From Trichostrongylus colubriformis (taxonomy: Eukaryota; Nematoda; Chromadorea; Rhabditida; Trichostrongylidae): a stretch of DNA of 64,000 bases. The notes under the pieces were generated by a model. The model had not been told where the DNA came from and searched no databases. It was given only the letters and a program-made list of their open reading frames with translations. Each line of letters begins with the position of its first letter. Within the stretch, counting starts at the first letter, position 1. Of this stretch, positions 42,801 to 57,800 are shown one piece after another. Made by a program: the position numbers and the translations under genes. The stretch is taken from assembly GCA_963978905.1 (NCBI GenBank), contig OZ022257.1, forward strand, positions 17,813,664-17,877,663. Reading direction: 5' to 3'.

Positions 42801-45800
42801 TAAGTTGTATTTCTGTGAATGTTCACCAGTAATATTAACTTCACAGATCATACATGTATACATGACATCCATGGTACGTTTTTGACACGTTAGTTAGTCA
42901 TGTGAAGGCAGCTCCTGTCCAATATTCAACAACATGTTCCCCCCCCCCCCCGGGTGCGCAGCGTTAGGATCGTAAATGCTGATTCAGGGCAACCTCAACG
43001 CAGCGTTCGATGCGGTATTCGCAGCAGTTTTGCACTGAGGCGCAATTTTGCGCCTCTGTCTGAAAGGTTCAAACGAGATCTACAGAAGTGAGTCTTGACC
43101 GAACATCATGCTAGTTTTAACTTGTACGCCCTCACTGCGCAGATCATTTATGTGAAAGGTTGAAAGCCAGTAACTGGACGAAAGTCACTTCTTTACTGCC
43201 GGTTCATCGATGCTTTTCCACTGAATGCTCCACTCAGTCTGAGATGGGCACGTGCTTTGAACTACTGAACCACCAGTTTGAACACGTGAAGTTCACACGT
43301 GAGAGGCCGTCGGAGAATTGGCTCGCCTTCTTCCACAAAGGAATTCGAAAACAAGATGGTATCGGTAAACTGGCAACAAAACATCACCGTCCATTGCATT
43401 TGCGCACCCATCTAACACCAGGAAGGCCATTATCAAAAACGTGTTCAGGACTCTAGCGCAGTTCCATGCGATGACGCATCCGAACTGAGCCAATCAGCCA
43501 CTGGCTCATCTATCGCGCAAGAATATGGCTACTTACAATGCGGGCAACCGGTGTGGCATTGTCGAAGAGCCTGGACTTAGTTTGGACAGGAGGGAGAGCG
43601 GGCGAAGATATCTTCTTGCGTTTCCTTCATTTCGGATGAGATGAGCGCCGCCATCCGCGCTTATGTCCGGAAAGCGGATCTCCAGGAAGACGTACGAGTG
43701 GTTGAAATACCTCCTGAAAACCTAAAGCAGCGTTTGGTGCGGAATCGTCTCTATGACCGACTCTGCCAAACCCCTTCCTGCATGATTGCCCTCACGGAAA
43801 GGAAGTGAACTGCATGGTTTTAGGAGTCGTATACTTGACCACTTGTACACTGTGCGGAAAGGAATATGTGGGGGGACAGGTAGACCGCTCTGCATAAGAA
43901 TACGTGAACACCTCGATGAACTGAAGAAGTCCAGACCATGCATTCCTTTAGGTGAGCACAGCGAGCAACACCATGGCTTGTGTGGCCTTTGACCTACGCG
44001 GCCGAACCTCCGCGGGGGCGCCGAGGCGAGGGTCCGATGTTGGAACGCTAAAATCAATTACTACAGGCGACGGGGCGCGGGGTTTAGTATCGAACCTTAA
44101 GTCAATGAAAGAAGGGGGACAGGCGGGAATCAGCATGGGGCGAAAATCGTTGGTATAGCCTTAAATAGTATGTTTCAAATAGTATTATCCCTGGGGGGGG
44201 GGTCCAAACGAAACCTGACAATATCTGTGGCGGTGTATGGGACATTGCATGGGCCTCATTTTGAAAATGGGTGAAACGATGATAAGGTAGGCTACATTAA
44301 CATGATGGTGAACATCGTACTACGATGGGCGAGGCAAAGCATGCCTGCTGGATGGTTCTGCGGCAAGATATCGGTCCGCAACACATGTCGACGAAACTGA
44401 AGGAAGCTTTTCAGTATGAGGAGACTCACACTTTTCGGGTGGCCGAGCCAATTCCTGGGCTCGAATCCGATAGAATATGTGTGGGAAGAGGTCGAGAGAT
44501 GTTGCTAACTGAAAATTAGTAGGAACAGGGACGAAAAATGCGCCCAATTAGTAGGAAAATGGATCGCCCCGCCTCATACAGTTGATGAGAAGGCACCGAA
44601 CTTGACGTCGTCCCGCAGTACCGCTGTCATCAAAATTCGTGGTTTTCCTACGGATCGGCGGTTTTGTACTTAAACGAAAACCGGTTTTTCCTGATCAAGC
44701 TTTTCCGTATTCTCAATGATTTTGCAAGAATGCTTCCAAAAATCCGAGAAAAGAGACTGACAGCACCAAAGTGATGGGAAATAAATTTTGCTCAATTTGA
44801 ACCAGCAGAAAAGTCATGCCAAAAAAAAGCACTCAGTCAAAGACTTTTGAGCGATACTGTATATAATACATTGCTGATGAAGAAAGTAAGCTCACCCAAT
44901 CATGTTGCGCTCATACTTTCCAAAACCCGTGCGAACCTAAGGAACGGTCAGATGCGTGGCATGTTCCAATTAAGCTACAAATCTTGCGCTGCTTGACGTT
45001 AACCCTCAACTAATGTTCTGCTGTTGATGTTTGTAAACACTAGTCCCACAGGGTCTGGTGTCTCGCCTGGTGATTACTTTCCAGACCTGTATTCATTCCA
45101 CACTCGCAACAAGTGCCATAACTCACCTTTCGCTAACTAAACCGTCACTTCAAACCGAATTTGTAGAAAGAATCAGTGTTCTTAATGCAGACACTTTATT
45201 ATGTTCTTGATCAGATCCATGCATAATACCCGCATCAAAATGCACTTATAATGTGGACTATCGATCGCTCTAGAATCCATGATAAACTTAAAGTATGTGA
45301 TTGAGATCCATCTGAGACGATCATTACTTGAAGAAAAGGAAAAGGTACACATTACAGATGAGCAAAATGATGATACATATTTCACATGAAAGAATACGAT
45401 GCTCCACTATGAAATTTTGTTTGCAGTTGAAAAATGAAGTAGAATTTAGCTGGCAGAGTGAGAAAGATTGAAAGACTTCAGTGGTCATGGCGTTCGTATC
45501 GAGTCTCGTGCTGACACCATACGGCTTCGATCAATCGTAGTACACCCGCAATTCTCTACAGCCTTCGGTAGACAGTCGTAAATGGTTTCCACCAGACGGA
45601 CATAAGTTCTTGCACGATCGCCAAGACCTCCCTGAAATAACCATTGTTTCCGCAGCTGGTAAGATGGATAGAGGACCATACGACGGTGATTGCAGTCGAG
45701 CCATGAGCGCGTTCACAGCTCGTAGAAACGGCGCCATTTATTTTTGGATATCGTTGGACCAGAAAAGCACGGAGGGTACGAGTGATTTTGCTCAAACTCG

Positions 45801-48800
45801 ATTATGCGAGATTACGATTGCGTACATATTGGAGGAGCTTGAGTATTTATGATGTGTCCTGTATGTCATTTATGTGACCCCTCTACCACAGCAAAAAGCA
45901 TGTGAAAAACCTAAAATTTCAGTTCTACGAAAACAAACTCGTTATTGCAACATGGACGTAGTAACAATGCTCGATTCCTTGTATGCGATATCCTCAAAAT
46001 ACTTCATCCGATAAAGTTTCTTACCGATTTTGCATTTTTACTATTGGAAACTTTTTCTTTATATCATAACTATGTAGACACTCGATAAAAAACAACTACA
46101 TCGCCGAGACTGAATATCAATGGGTTTCCCAGAGTTCCGTATTTGCTCGAGTAATTATTTTAAAAAAATGTAAAATCGCCCACAAAGCTCTGTGAGATGA
46201 AGCTTAGAGGTTATCGAATGTAAGGAATTATAGGGCGAAAACCGTGTGTTGTAAAAATTAGTGGTGCTTTCAATGCTTGAGGTTTTTACGTGCTTACGGA
46301 CTCTGTATCAACTGCAGTAGGGCACCACTGCTGAAGATGGATACCGTACTATTACCGCCATGGTTCACCAGGGGTCACGGTTGGAACACACGGCCATTGA
46401 GTTCATCAGACCATACGATGGCCATGCTCCTTCTCGCGCGGCGAATGCAATCACGCAGGTAAAGCATTAGCAAAACCCTAGCTGCATAAAAGTACCGAAC
46501 GCAAAGTAAGGCCGCGGTCATACTCTGCGTGTCTGCGTTAGTTGACGCCGGCGAGACAGCGAGAGAGAGAGTGGCACGGGAGAGGTGCAGAGATGACGCA
46601 GGCAACGAGGCAGTGTGGAGACGCAAGATACGCGGCCACGCCCTGCCGCAGACACGTAAAGGCACTTGCGTGAGTTTGACGCCGGTGCCGGCGTCAACTA
46701 ACGCAGACACGCAGAGTATGACCGCGGCCTAATGACGTATTGATCGATGAAGTGATGCGAGCCACAGCTTAGCAATTTGCCGGAGCAGTTGGCTTTGCCA
46801 CCACTTGAACAATCAGCGAAGTGTCGCCGCAGGCACGAGCCGACCTCAGAAGCCGGTCTGAATCCGTGTGTCGTCCCAACATACACCCCTTCATCCTTGT
46901 TTTCAATCTGATTCATTAGCATAGGCCAAGCCACTCGAACTGGGTCAGGGCTGGCTGGTTCACGGGACAAGCAGTAAAGCAGTACTTGCGTACGACGGTG
47001 TGATTCCGCGTACTGCCAAGGTCCAGTCCTTCATCCTTTTTTGCAGTTGACAAAAGCAGCAAGAAGGAATGGGTGCACCGCTTCCTATAGAACAACTCAG
47101 ACCCCTTGCACTTTATTGTAGGCGATTAGTATCTTGAACCACGACAGCTAGATTAATTTCCCTTCGTTTCGACCATATCCTGCACGGTGGCGACTGTATT
47201 TGTGCAGGATTTTGCAAATAGAAAAAATCAGCTAAGGTACCTTCAAGCCATTGCTCAGAAAAGCAATCACGAGTTTGTTCTCTTCGTCCCACCTCAAGTT
47301 TTGACCACCAAGTCCCGTGTGACCGATGAGACGATGATCGACCTGGAAGCCACTTCGCTAACAACATCTCACGAATTACATTGGTCTGACTCAAAACTGA
47401 CCCCGTTCCTTTTCAAGTGCATGACGGTTGTGCCTCGTCCTCTCTCCGCATGTGCACCCGTGACTATGTCCTTGGTGACGATTAGGTTTTCATTGAGGAG
47501 ATCCATAGTACGCTAAATAGAGGCAGTTAGCGAGCAACATATCTTGAAGTTATTATGGGGCCTGCGGACCCAGGCTGGCAACGTGAGGGCTATCTTACCC
47601 TACTAATGAGTTTGCCGTCTATGAGAAGTTGTGCTAATTTTGCCATATCACGAGCAGTTCCAATGCCAAGAACAGCCGGCTGTTCGAGTGCGTAAATCTC
47701 CGGATTGTTGAGGGTCACTTTCTAAAGAAGAACAGCGGAGAGGTTGCTATACGGGTGATTCTTCATATACCGCCCATCAAAAGCACTCACAAAGACCGTC
47801 TGTAACCATGCCGGACTCGTTGCCACTTTCAAACCAAGTCCACCACGCACATATTGTTTGATTATAAATCCATAGTCAAGGTTTTCTGAATGGCATATTA
47901 CAAGCATGAATTTGATACAAGAAAGGGTGCTACTCTACCCCACCCACCGTGAGTGGGCTCTGCTTGGTCCATGTGTGCTCCTTACTTTTTATCCCACACC
48001 CTATCCATCCCAAACTTGTCCTCATCGCCATAAGTTGTTTTTCACGTCATCCATAATTTCGTGACTGTCAGACGGACGGCGGACGGAGGGACGGAGAGAT
48101 GGTCAGACGAAGCGTTTTATGTAGTAGGGATACTATGCGATCGGCAATGTTACTGATACTGTAGAGGGCATATACATGTCGAGAGAATTTGGCTCCTCGT
48201 TGAGGGAGGGTTGTATCAAGGCGGCCATTTTCTTCGACACCTGAGTGTGCCCTGGTCCTAAAGCGATGAAGGGGTCTTAGCATAATTCTATTTCATACTC
48301 TGCAGCTTGCCCCCTTTTCCCTCACCGCCCCTCACTGGGATAACACCCGTAAACATGGGCAAAGAGGCGATCACAATCATGCAGCCTTCAATTTAGTGAG
48401 GGAATGGAAAATGGCTTGTTTACGGCTGTACTGGAAAGACGCCAACCACAGCCGTGCGGCAATCGCGATGCCACGCACTGCAGGAGCGCAAGGTGCGCGG
48501 AGAAGAGATCATGCTCAAGCGAATCCCTTCATCTTCGCACTAGTTCCTCTATGCTCCTTTTCTTCCTCGTCATTCTTAACTTAGAAGCATCTGTGGTACC
48601 CCCTCCTTCCTGTCCCCTTCCACAGCTATTAAACTATGTGTATGCTGCCAGTTGAAAGAAAAAAATGCACCCTATCTATCGATTGATGGACGTCACGGCA
48701 ACTTGATAAAGCACTAGCCCGTGGGCTACCACGACGACTGTCAACGACTAGCCCGTGCGGTTACAGCGACTGGCACTTCCCAAGATACATCGGTCGACAA

Positions 48801-51800
48801 GCAACTAAACTCGCTTCAATTTTTTTTTCTGTCACCAGTTAAACAATCAACTCAGGGATCGAGGGGAAGGAATCTGCTCTCTGCTGGTAGGCTGCTTACT
48901 GCAATATATAGATGAGCTGCAAGATTCCTTCCGATGAGCTGTCTAACAAGCTGACCTGGATCAGTAAGAAACTCGTCAATTCGGTCAATAACCGTCGGAC
49001 GCGTGATTCTAGCCACGCGCCATGCTTTTTCCATTGGCAAACCGAAATGTAAATCCAGACCTGGAATTACTCATGAATCGCAGCTGCAGTGCTCATTGTC
49101 GGTCAGCAACTTTTGCTAGGTGTGGTGCAGTAGGAGCCGATGCGTCACTGCACCGACCACACAAATGCTACACGGTGCCGAATTCGCGAATGGAGCGCAT
49201 AAGGTATTTTATGATAGTCGCGCATCGTCCCTCTATGCACTACACCCTTTTTCCGCTTAATCAGGTAGCAACAAACCGTGTTTCTCAGCAATCTCCTCTT
49301 TGAAAAACTGTCCAATTCCTCGTCTTTTATGATCTGTCCGTCGAATAATCTGATCTATGAGCCATCCGTACGACAGAGCATGATATCCTACGGCTTTACC
49401 AGGCTCCCAGATTGGTTTCTGGAAACTCCATTATCGTGAGCTACGCTGCACTTCGCTCGGTGTAGGTCAGGACACTCGAATTGTCACCACCACACGAAAT
49501 GTCTAGCGCCTCAGGACTTTCCGTTCGTGGTAATACGCAAGCTCCGACGACCTTAATCAATTCGAGTCTCCTAACTCACATCCTTTTCGTTCAGATAGGG
49601 CGCATAAATCGTGGCGCGGGGACACGCCCATATTTGTACAGGCAGGAAGTTTAGAGGGGTACCGCTTTCTGACCCAATGCAACACCATCAAATCACTTAC
49701 AGAATCTTCTATAAATTTGGCCATTCGCTCGGGATCTGCGGCGTCTTCGTACGAGATCTTTCCATCGAGACATGCCAGCCCGGACTAAAGCTGTGGTGTT
49801 CCTTATGAAAGTTCACAAAAGATTCAAACTAAAAACGTACTGTGTGCGTCAGTATCATCTCGACTGTAATATTCTCTTTCCCATTTTTAGCAAATTCTGG
49901 CCAGAAAGACGAGAGTTTATCGGAATATTTAAGTCGTCCTCGGTCGACTAGCATTGCAATGCATATTGCGCCTACTGCCTGAAATGAGACAAGAAAAATT
50001 GGAATAAATGACACCAGAACAAAGGTGCAATACCTTTGAGGTGCTGAAGATGATCTGTAAAGTGTCTTCCCTCCATCGACGTTCAGATTCACGATCAGCG
50101 AATCCACCCCAGATGTCAACAACACATTCGCCCTAGATGATACGCATACTTCTTCAGCAAGTGGTAGAATCCTTCAAGGAGAGACTACGTGGTGCTATGG
50201 CAACGAAGGAAGACACTCCTCTGAGTTTGGAGTCCGGCACTATTTTGCCTGCCCCAGGATGGAAAAAGAACCGCTCCTTTCTTCCAGCAAGGCACACATA
50301 TACCCTCGAATGTCCATACTGACACCAGTGATGCTTAGGTGTTCAACATTTCGAAAGATGCCCCTTTTCTTACGATTGCACCGGCTCCTCATACAAAATG
50401 CTAATAGATGTTAAAAATCTAAAGGGATCGTGGGAGTAATTCGGGCTGAGCATGGAAAAACATCAAACATGAAGGTAAACCTGCTTAATAGTACGAAAGA
50501 GAAGAAAGAACGGAATGAAACGATCAAAGACGCAGGAATTATGACTCCTTCACGATGTTTATTCTCAAAAGGAGCGGGTTCGTCCGAAAAAATGGGCGGG
50601 CTGGGAGAGAGCAAGTGGCAGCTATTGAAGAAACACGGCTCCCCTAAAGCTCGGGCTGTTGGTAGACGAATGCATACCTGGTAATAGACGCATAAGGCTG
50701 CTCCATCACGTTCCCATCCACGACGGAAATTGTTCCTAAAGCGGTGGCAAGATAATTCTTTCGATCAATCTTGTACGAAAGAGAGGCATCGTGTGAAAGC
50801 CAGCAGCACTGAGCTACTGGTAAGAGAGAGGCAGTTACTAAATGCGTACACCTACACACCACAACTACCGCCTCAAATCGCCTCTTGTCTGAATCTACAA
50901 AGAATGAGTGAGTGGTAGGAATCCCAACCTGGATCTGGTCACGTGAGAAGGTGGGGGGAACACCATTGCACGCGAGAACGTTCATAAAGGAGGCGGCGAG
51001 CCACGCTTTCCGCGCACGATGACGCAAGGACGGCCCAAGTGGAGTGTCTTGTCGCGCAGTCATCTACAAACATTCTACATTTTTCTTGTAGGCTCTGATC
51101 CCTTTGATGTATAGGCTGGCTAACTTCAACAGAAGAGAATCGACTTGGGAGTGCTATCCCGGTCAAAGTGTGTGTGTGGGGTTGAGGGAGGGGGTTGTCG
51201 AATAGTAGATATTAACGTGCTTTTACATCTGCTTTCACATCAATGCTGAATGATTACTAAGTGCTATGTTTTGAAAGTTCCCGATGATCATACTCGTATT
51301 TGCCGTTTTCGACCACTCCGCTTCTAGTGCGATCGCAGTAATCAACGGAGACATACTAATGCCTACTGGGTGGGGGTCGCTAGGTCGAATTTCCGCTTGC
51401 GGCGTCATATTCGCGGCGCCGTCAGCACGAGCCGTTGGGAATTCTGCTCAAGACGCAATGGGCTGGTACCGTGAGGGGTCTTCGAAGATTGCAAGTTGAG
51501 AGCTTCGGAAGTTCGCTTCCCTTCAGAGGTCCCTCATGGTACCAGCTCACTGCGTCTTGAGCGGAATTCCAAACGACTCGTTCTTGCCGCGCTGCTCGCC
51601 GCGGGCGGAAATTCGACCTAGCGACCCCCACCCGGTGCCTACACCACCAGGGATGACTGGCAACAGCTTGTAAGGCTGACCGTTTTCAGGAGGCGAAGAA
51701 ACAAAATGACTACGAGTGGAACTGCTGCATTTCCTGTGACCGTAGAAACTATCACTATCAACAGATTTCTATAGCCATCTTTGTGCATCACAAATATTTC

Positions 51801-54800
51801 ACATTCGTCTGAAACTTGAGGTTATTGCGGTGTTACTACGAAAACTTCGCGCGAATTGGAGCATCCCTGCAAAGTTGTTCATCCCTATTTACATGAACCC
51901 ACATCCATACCACTGCTGACATCTCTCCGTCCTACATACTCTTCACGAATAACGAGGAACAAACATTACCTGAAAACGTCGAGAACCGGATAGAATAGCT
52001 CATGAACACGACCGTCAGTTGTGACGGGACGTCGCTTTCGTTCTTTTAACTTGAACATCAGAATCGTTGTTGAAACCACTACCAACGTTATTCCGATGAC
52101 TAATTTAATGATCGTCCATACCACTTCTAGCCACATCTAAAGGGATTCATCAAGTAAAAAACGCAAAAACTGATGTGCAGATGATAAGGGCCAAGACAGA
52201 AGAAACAACTGGGACAATTTTGGCACCTGCGTTTGAACATGCGACATTTCAGGCGAATAACGCATGAATCAGAACAGAGCAAACAGTGGGCGCTATTGAG
52301 GAAAAACGAAATATAAGGGGAAAGAGGTGCGACGAGAAGGAGCAGGGAAGTTATTTTCAGTATGTAGAAATTGACCCCAAGGCTATTACTTATCGCAATG
52401 ACTACGTGGCTAGGAATCGTCTATAGCAACCACGCCGTCTGAGTTCAATGCGGCTTCCGCCAATTCAGGAGGGGCAGAAAAACAGATCCTGGAAACTTAC
52501 AGCAATGATCAGTAGTCACCGGCTTATGCTAGACGAAAGCCGGGTCGTTTAGTAGGGTGAGCCGAGTGAAGTGAACCCTACTCGAATGAGTCAACCACAC
52601 TTCTTGCTTATGGTTGCTTTTATTTTGATAAGGATGAGCTCAAGCACTGTTTAGTTTGCGATTCAGGCGATTATGCGAAAAGAAAAAGATACATATTGAT
52701 CAAGCGACCAAGAGATCCGGCAACCAGGTCTATCATTCATCTAATCTATACGGATCTCATCCTTTTCGCCTAGCGCTCAATCGATTTGTATCTTATTCTT
52801 TTTGGCCAATCGAGTGAATATCTGCTCGCCTAAACGCAGGCGCGATTGCAAACTCGGACCTCATACCTGGCCATCGGTCTGCAGTACGTTCGCAATTCCA
52901 CTAAATATTAGGTGCGAATGTGCGATCCGCAGGATCGGAGAATCACATGTGTCGTCATGCGCACTCATACATGGGCGTGCTGTTTTATAAAGGTTTGGGT
53001 TAGTCAATTCCTGTCTTTTTTACTGATAAAAGACGGTGGGAAGCGCTTTGGTCCCACCTGTTGGCAAGCAAAGAGATGAAACGAGTTTGTTTAGAAGACG
53101 AGTTTTTCGTATATGACCGCATGGTACTTTATTGTCGGAGTCGTACGTGATGGGGATTATCCGCTTACAGTTATAAGTCAATGGGTGCGATATAAGTGCT
53201 CACAAATACAGTGTATGGCACCTATGAGTCATAGCCAAAGAACAGGAAGACAGTGAATCGAGCTGAAAGATGTCTTCTGGGCTGTCACTATTAGAAATCA
53301 TCCACTGCCCCAAATTAAAGATGGAAGGGTTTCTTCGCATCTTTGGCGATTCTTCTTCTTTTTTTTGCTTCCATCACCTCTTCCAACACATCCCACCTTA
53401 CTCAAACGCACCTTAATCAACCACAAGCAAAAGGGTCTTCGAACTGTGGTTGACGTCAGATTAAAAGTGGCCATACACTTCATATTAGTTGTGTGGCATT
53501 AGGACTTAAAATTCCGCTGGCTGCGTTTGGGGTGCTGTGCGAAGTCAAAGGGCAATGTCAGCTGTTCACTGAAAAAGCTTGAAATGAGGCGTACGACACC
53601 GCCGTCGTTTTGGGACCCAACTAATGCGACGATTCTGATTCGTACCCATTTTCTGGAACTACAACACATTCTTGAATAAAATTCCACGATGGTGGAAGAG
53701 ATAGTCGAGAAACGCGCGCAGATCCACAGAGAGGTAAACCAATATAGAAGTCCACATCTGACGAATAACTCCAACTAGCCTACACAAGAAAAGCTTCAAA
53801 GATACCACAAAAGACTGTATTTGTCTGCAATTTCCTCTTTGAAATGAAAGCCAACACATCGGTGCTTCCAATCTGTTCCACAGACAATCTGATCCACAAG
53901 CCATCCGCACGTTACAGCGTGGTAACCCACTTCGGTACCGGGAGGCTAGCTGGGGACCTCGAATAGGGAATTAGCGGCGCTCACACTGACGACAGGCAGA
54001 GAGGTATAAGATATCAAGAAAAAAATGCTTTACTCATCTGCCCTTCAAAAACCTTCGCCATGGCTTCCCAATCGTTGGAAGTTTCGGAAAGACAAACATT
54101 GTTGAAGCGTAGACTGCTCCTTTGACCCTCTTGGAATTGCGGAAGTGAATACGGTTTAAAGCTTCCGTAACCGAACGCGTATAACTTGTTAACGGTCCAC
54201 AACTCCAAGACGACCGAGGGAATAGTGTACCCTTTAACCTAAAGGGAATCATGTGCATGACACGTTCTACAACGGAGCTGACTAACGCCATTCGCCCTCC
54301 TGTTCGACTCCTAGCAACGGAATTGCGTAAAGAAGGACATTCGGCATTTACTGAATAGCCTTATCTAACCGCGGGTCGCAGCACGGACGAATACGCAAGA
54401 AACTATGGGATGAAAACGGAAACCATTAGCGATGGGCTACTTCCATGTGATACTACGACTACAAATAGGTGAACTGGTACTAGCGCGCAACTTAGAGGGA
54501 ACGCGTCTTTCACCACTATGATTGTGAAGGAAATTCTCATGCATCTCGCATCACACAATGAGGCTGGCCGAGGCTAGTTGCATTGGGCTCCTGAGAGTAA
54601 GAAATCTTCACTGTATATTTCAGACACACTCGATAATCTTTTTGAAAGAATCATTGAGGGCTTCTACTATCCACGCCAAAAAAATCCTGGACGGCTGCGA
54701 TAGTGTGAAGATTCATCATAGGATGTATTCCATGTATGGTCTATATCCAATCGTATATCTACCCTTGATATCGTAAATTCAATCGTCCAACACCTCTTTT

Positions 54801-57800
54801 TAAGAGGGAGCCAGGCTTCGCCAAAGTCCTTTCACTTACCGCATGAGGGTTCCGTCCTTCTTCGAGTACTTACCGCACTCTTTTAAGATGTAGTACGACC
54901 AGTCATGACCAAAAAAGTGAAGAAAGCTTTTCGGTATGCGCAGAGACAGTAGTGCTCCTAGTGAAGCTTGCTCAACCTGAACTTGTATTAACTGTGAAGG
55001 ACCCCAAGTGAAGATGGCTACATCCTTTGACGAGCGTGCCATTTACACATGTGTGACGTGTGGGACCATGCGCTTTCCCCCAGGCTGATGCACGTGATAC
55101 GATATTACATAAACATCTCTCCCTAGCAAAACTTTCATTTGTCACCAATTGAGCTATCGCACGGTACTGCGCGAATATCACGATAGGACAATGCAGTGTG
55201 GAAATGGCAGCATCATTATTCAGGATTTAACTCAGCATAAAGATTGAAACAAAACTACTGATATCGGAGTACAAACCATGTTCACTTGCTGAGTAGTTGG
55301 TGCTTAAGCATTATTACTGGTTCATAATTCATTTATACAACTGCATATCACATCAGCCATTTTTCGACTCCATTCCTAGAAGTGATATCAGATCAGAAAC
55401 GAATCTGTTGACCACTGATCATTTGACACTTGGCTTTTACTGGTCACTGCCCGGAAATTTAGACAGTTTATCGCTCGCTATTTTTGTTTCCAGCTCAATG
55501 ATGCACATGAGGTTCACTCTCGAGTTGTCCATTTTGTTAGTGTTCAAAAATATCCTCCCTATTCTGGAATTGTGATTCTTCTGGCAGCATTCAGAAGTTC
55601 CCCCTGACAACATCTGTCCTAATGGTCTACTGAATTATTAGAATTAGTGAAATGATATTTTTACCATCATTTCGAAAGTGTACATCAGATCTATTCTGAG
55701 ATAGTTCCGCTTTGTCGGTATACAAAAATCTCCTCTATTGTACACACCACCTAACAATACTGTCGGTTGAATCAATGAAACTAATGTATTGCCATTTTTG
55801 GTTGACTTTTTGGTAAGTGTGCATGAAGGCTGCATCCTTTCGCCGTTAGTTTTCAAAAATCTCTTCCAGTACATCATCTAACAAAGTGAATAGCTGGAAT
55901 TGGTCTATTGCTATTTTGGCTGACTTTTTGGGGTATGCACTTGAAGGTTGCGCTGAAATTGCAATTTTTTGTTTATCCATTTCCAACTGGAAAACCTTTG
56001 TGTTTGAATGATCCTTCAAAAAGTATTCCTTCTTTACTGCGAGCATTTGCTCTAATATTTCCTCGAAACGCTTTTTACTCTAAGGCATTTACGTCTGATT
56101 TGCCTCCCTATGTGATGGGAGATTGCAAAGTGGCGCATTCTTCCTCTATTACGACAGCGAACACCCTGGCGAAGACAAGGTAGGTTGCCCTGATGACAAT
56201 TTGGATAGTTATCTGAAGTGCTATATTGACAAATAAGTCGTCATATCCTAATTATTTGGAAAGAATACTTTTGCAGACCAGACCGTTGTCTTGTCTACTA
56301 GTTCATACAGATTCAGCCAGACGTCGGCTGATGTGAAAACGTTGCTCAAGCAATGACTATTGTGAAAGATCTAAAAAGAGTAGTGTTCAATGACATATGT
56401 CACAGTTGACTCATTTAGTTTGTAGGTTCGATACAAGGCTTAGTGAGGAACGAAGAATGGGCAGGATACCTTCATGCTCCCCTCGTTTCGTTAAAGGCGC
56501 ATTCCGCTATAATCAGATGTTTCGATTTACCTTCTTGAAACTGTAGATAGTCGGGTAACTGGTCACGCTGTACCTTTCTCGCATCGTCACGGTGCGCTAT
56601 CACGGTCTACAGCTTGTCGAACCCATTCCGACGCCATCCACTCAAGCTCCCGTATTGGTGAATTGAGTAGAGTGGGTGGCGTCGGAGTGGTTTCCACGAG
56701 CTGTAGCGCTGCGATAGTGCACCGTGAGGATGCGAAAAAGGTACAGCGTGACCAGTTACCCGACTATCTATAGTTCCAAGGAGATAAATTGAAACATCTG
56801 ATTATAGCGGAATGGGCTTTTAACTAAACGAGGGGAGCATGAAGGTATCCTGTTCATTCTTCGTTCCTCACTAAGCCTTGTATCGAACCTACAAACTAAA
56901 TGAGTCAACTGTGACATATGTCATTGAACACTACTCTTTTTAGATCTTTCACAATAGTCATTGCTTGAGCAACGTTTTCACATCAGCCAACATCTGGCTG
57001 TATCTGTATGAACTAGACAAGACAACGATCTGGTCTGCAAAAGTATTTTTTCCAAATAATTAAGATATGTCGACTTATTTGTCAATATAGCACTTCAGAT
57101 AACCATCCAAACTGTCATCAGGGAAACCTACTTTGACTTCGCCAGGGTGTTCGCTGTCGTAATAGAGGAAGATTGCGCCACTTCGCAATCTTCCATCACA
57201 TAGGGAGTCAAATCAGATGTCAATGCCCTAGAGTAAAAAGCGTTTCAAGGAAATATTAGTGCAAAGGAATCTCTCAAGGGCTCGCAGTGAAGAAGGAATA
57301 CTTTTGGAAGGATCATTCAAACACAACGGTTTTCCAGTTGGAAATGGTTAAACAAAAAAGTTATAATTTCACCACAACCTTCAAGTGCATACCCTAAAAG
57401 TCAGCCAAAATAGCAATAGACCAATTCCAGCTATTCACGTTGTTAGGTGATGTACTGGAAGAGATTTTTGAAAACTAACGGCGAAAGGATGCAGCCCTCA
57501 TGCACACTTACCAAAAAGTCAACCAAAAATGGCAATACATTAGTTTCATTGATTCAATCGACAGTATTGTTAGGTGGTACAATAGAGGAGATTTTTGTAT
57601 ACCGACAAAGCGGAACTATCTCAGAATAGATCTGATGTACACTTTCGAAATGATGGGAAAAATATCATTTCACTAATTCTAATAATTCAGTAGACCATTA
57701 GGACAGATGTTGCCAGGGGGAACTTCTGAATGCTGCCAGAAGAATCACAATTCCAGAATAGGGAGGATATTTTTGAACACTAACAAAATGGACAACTTGA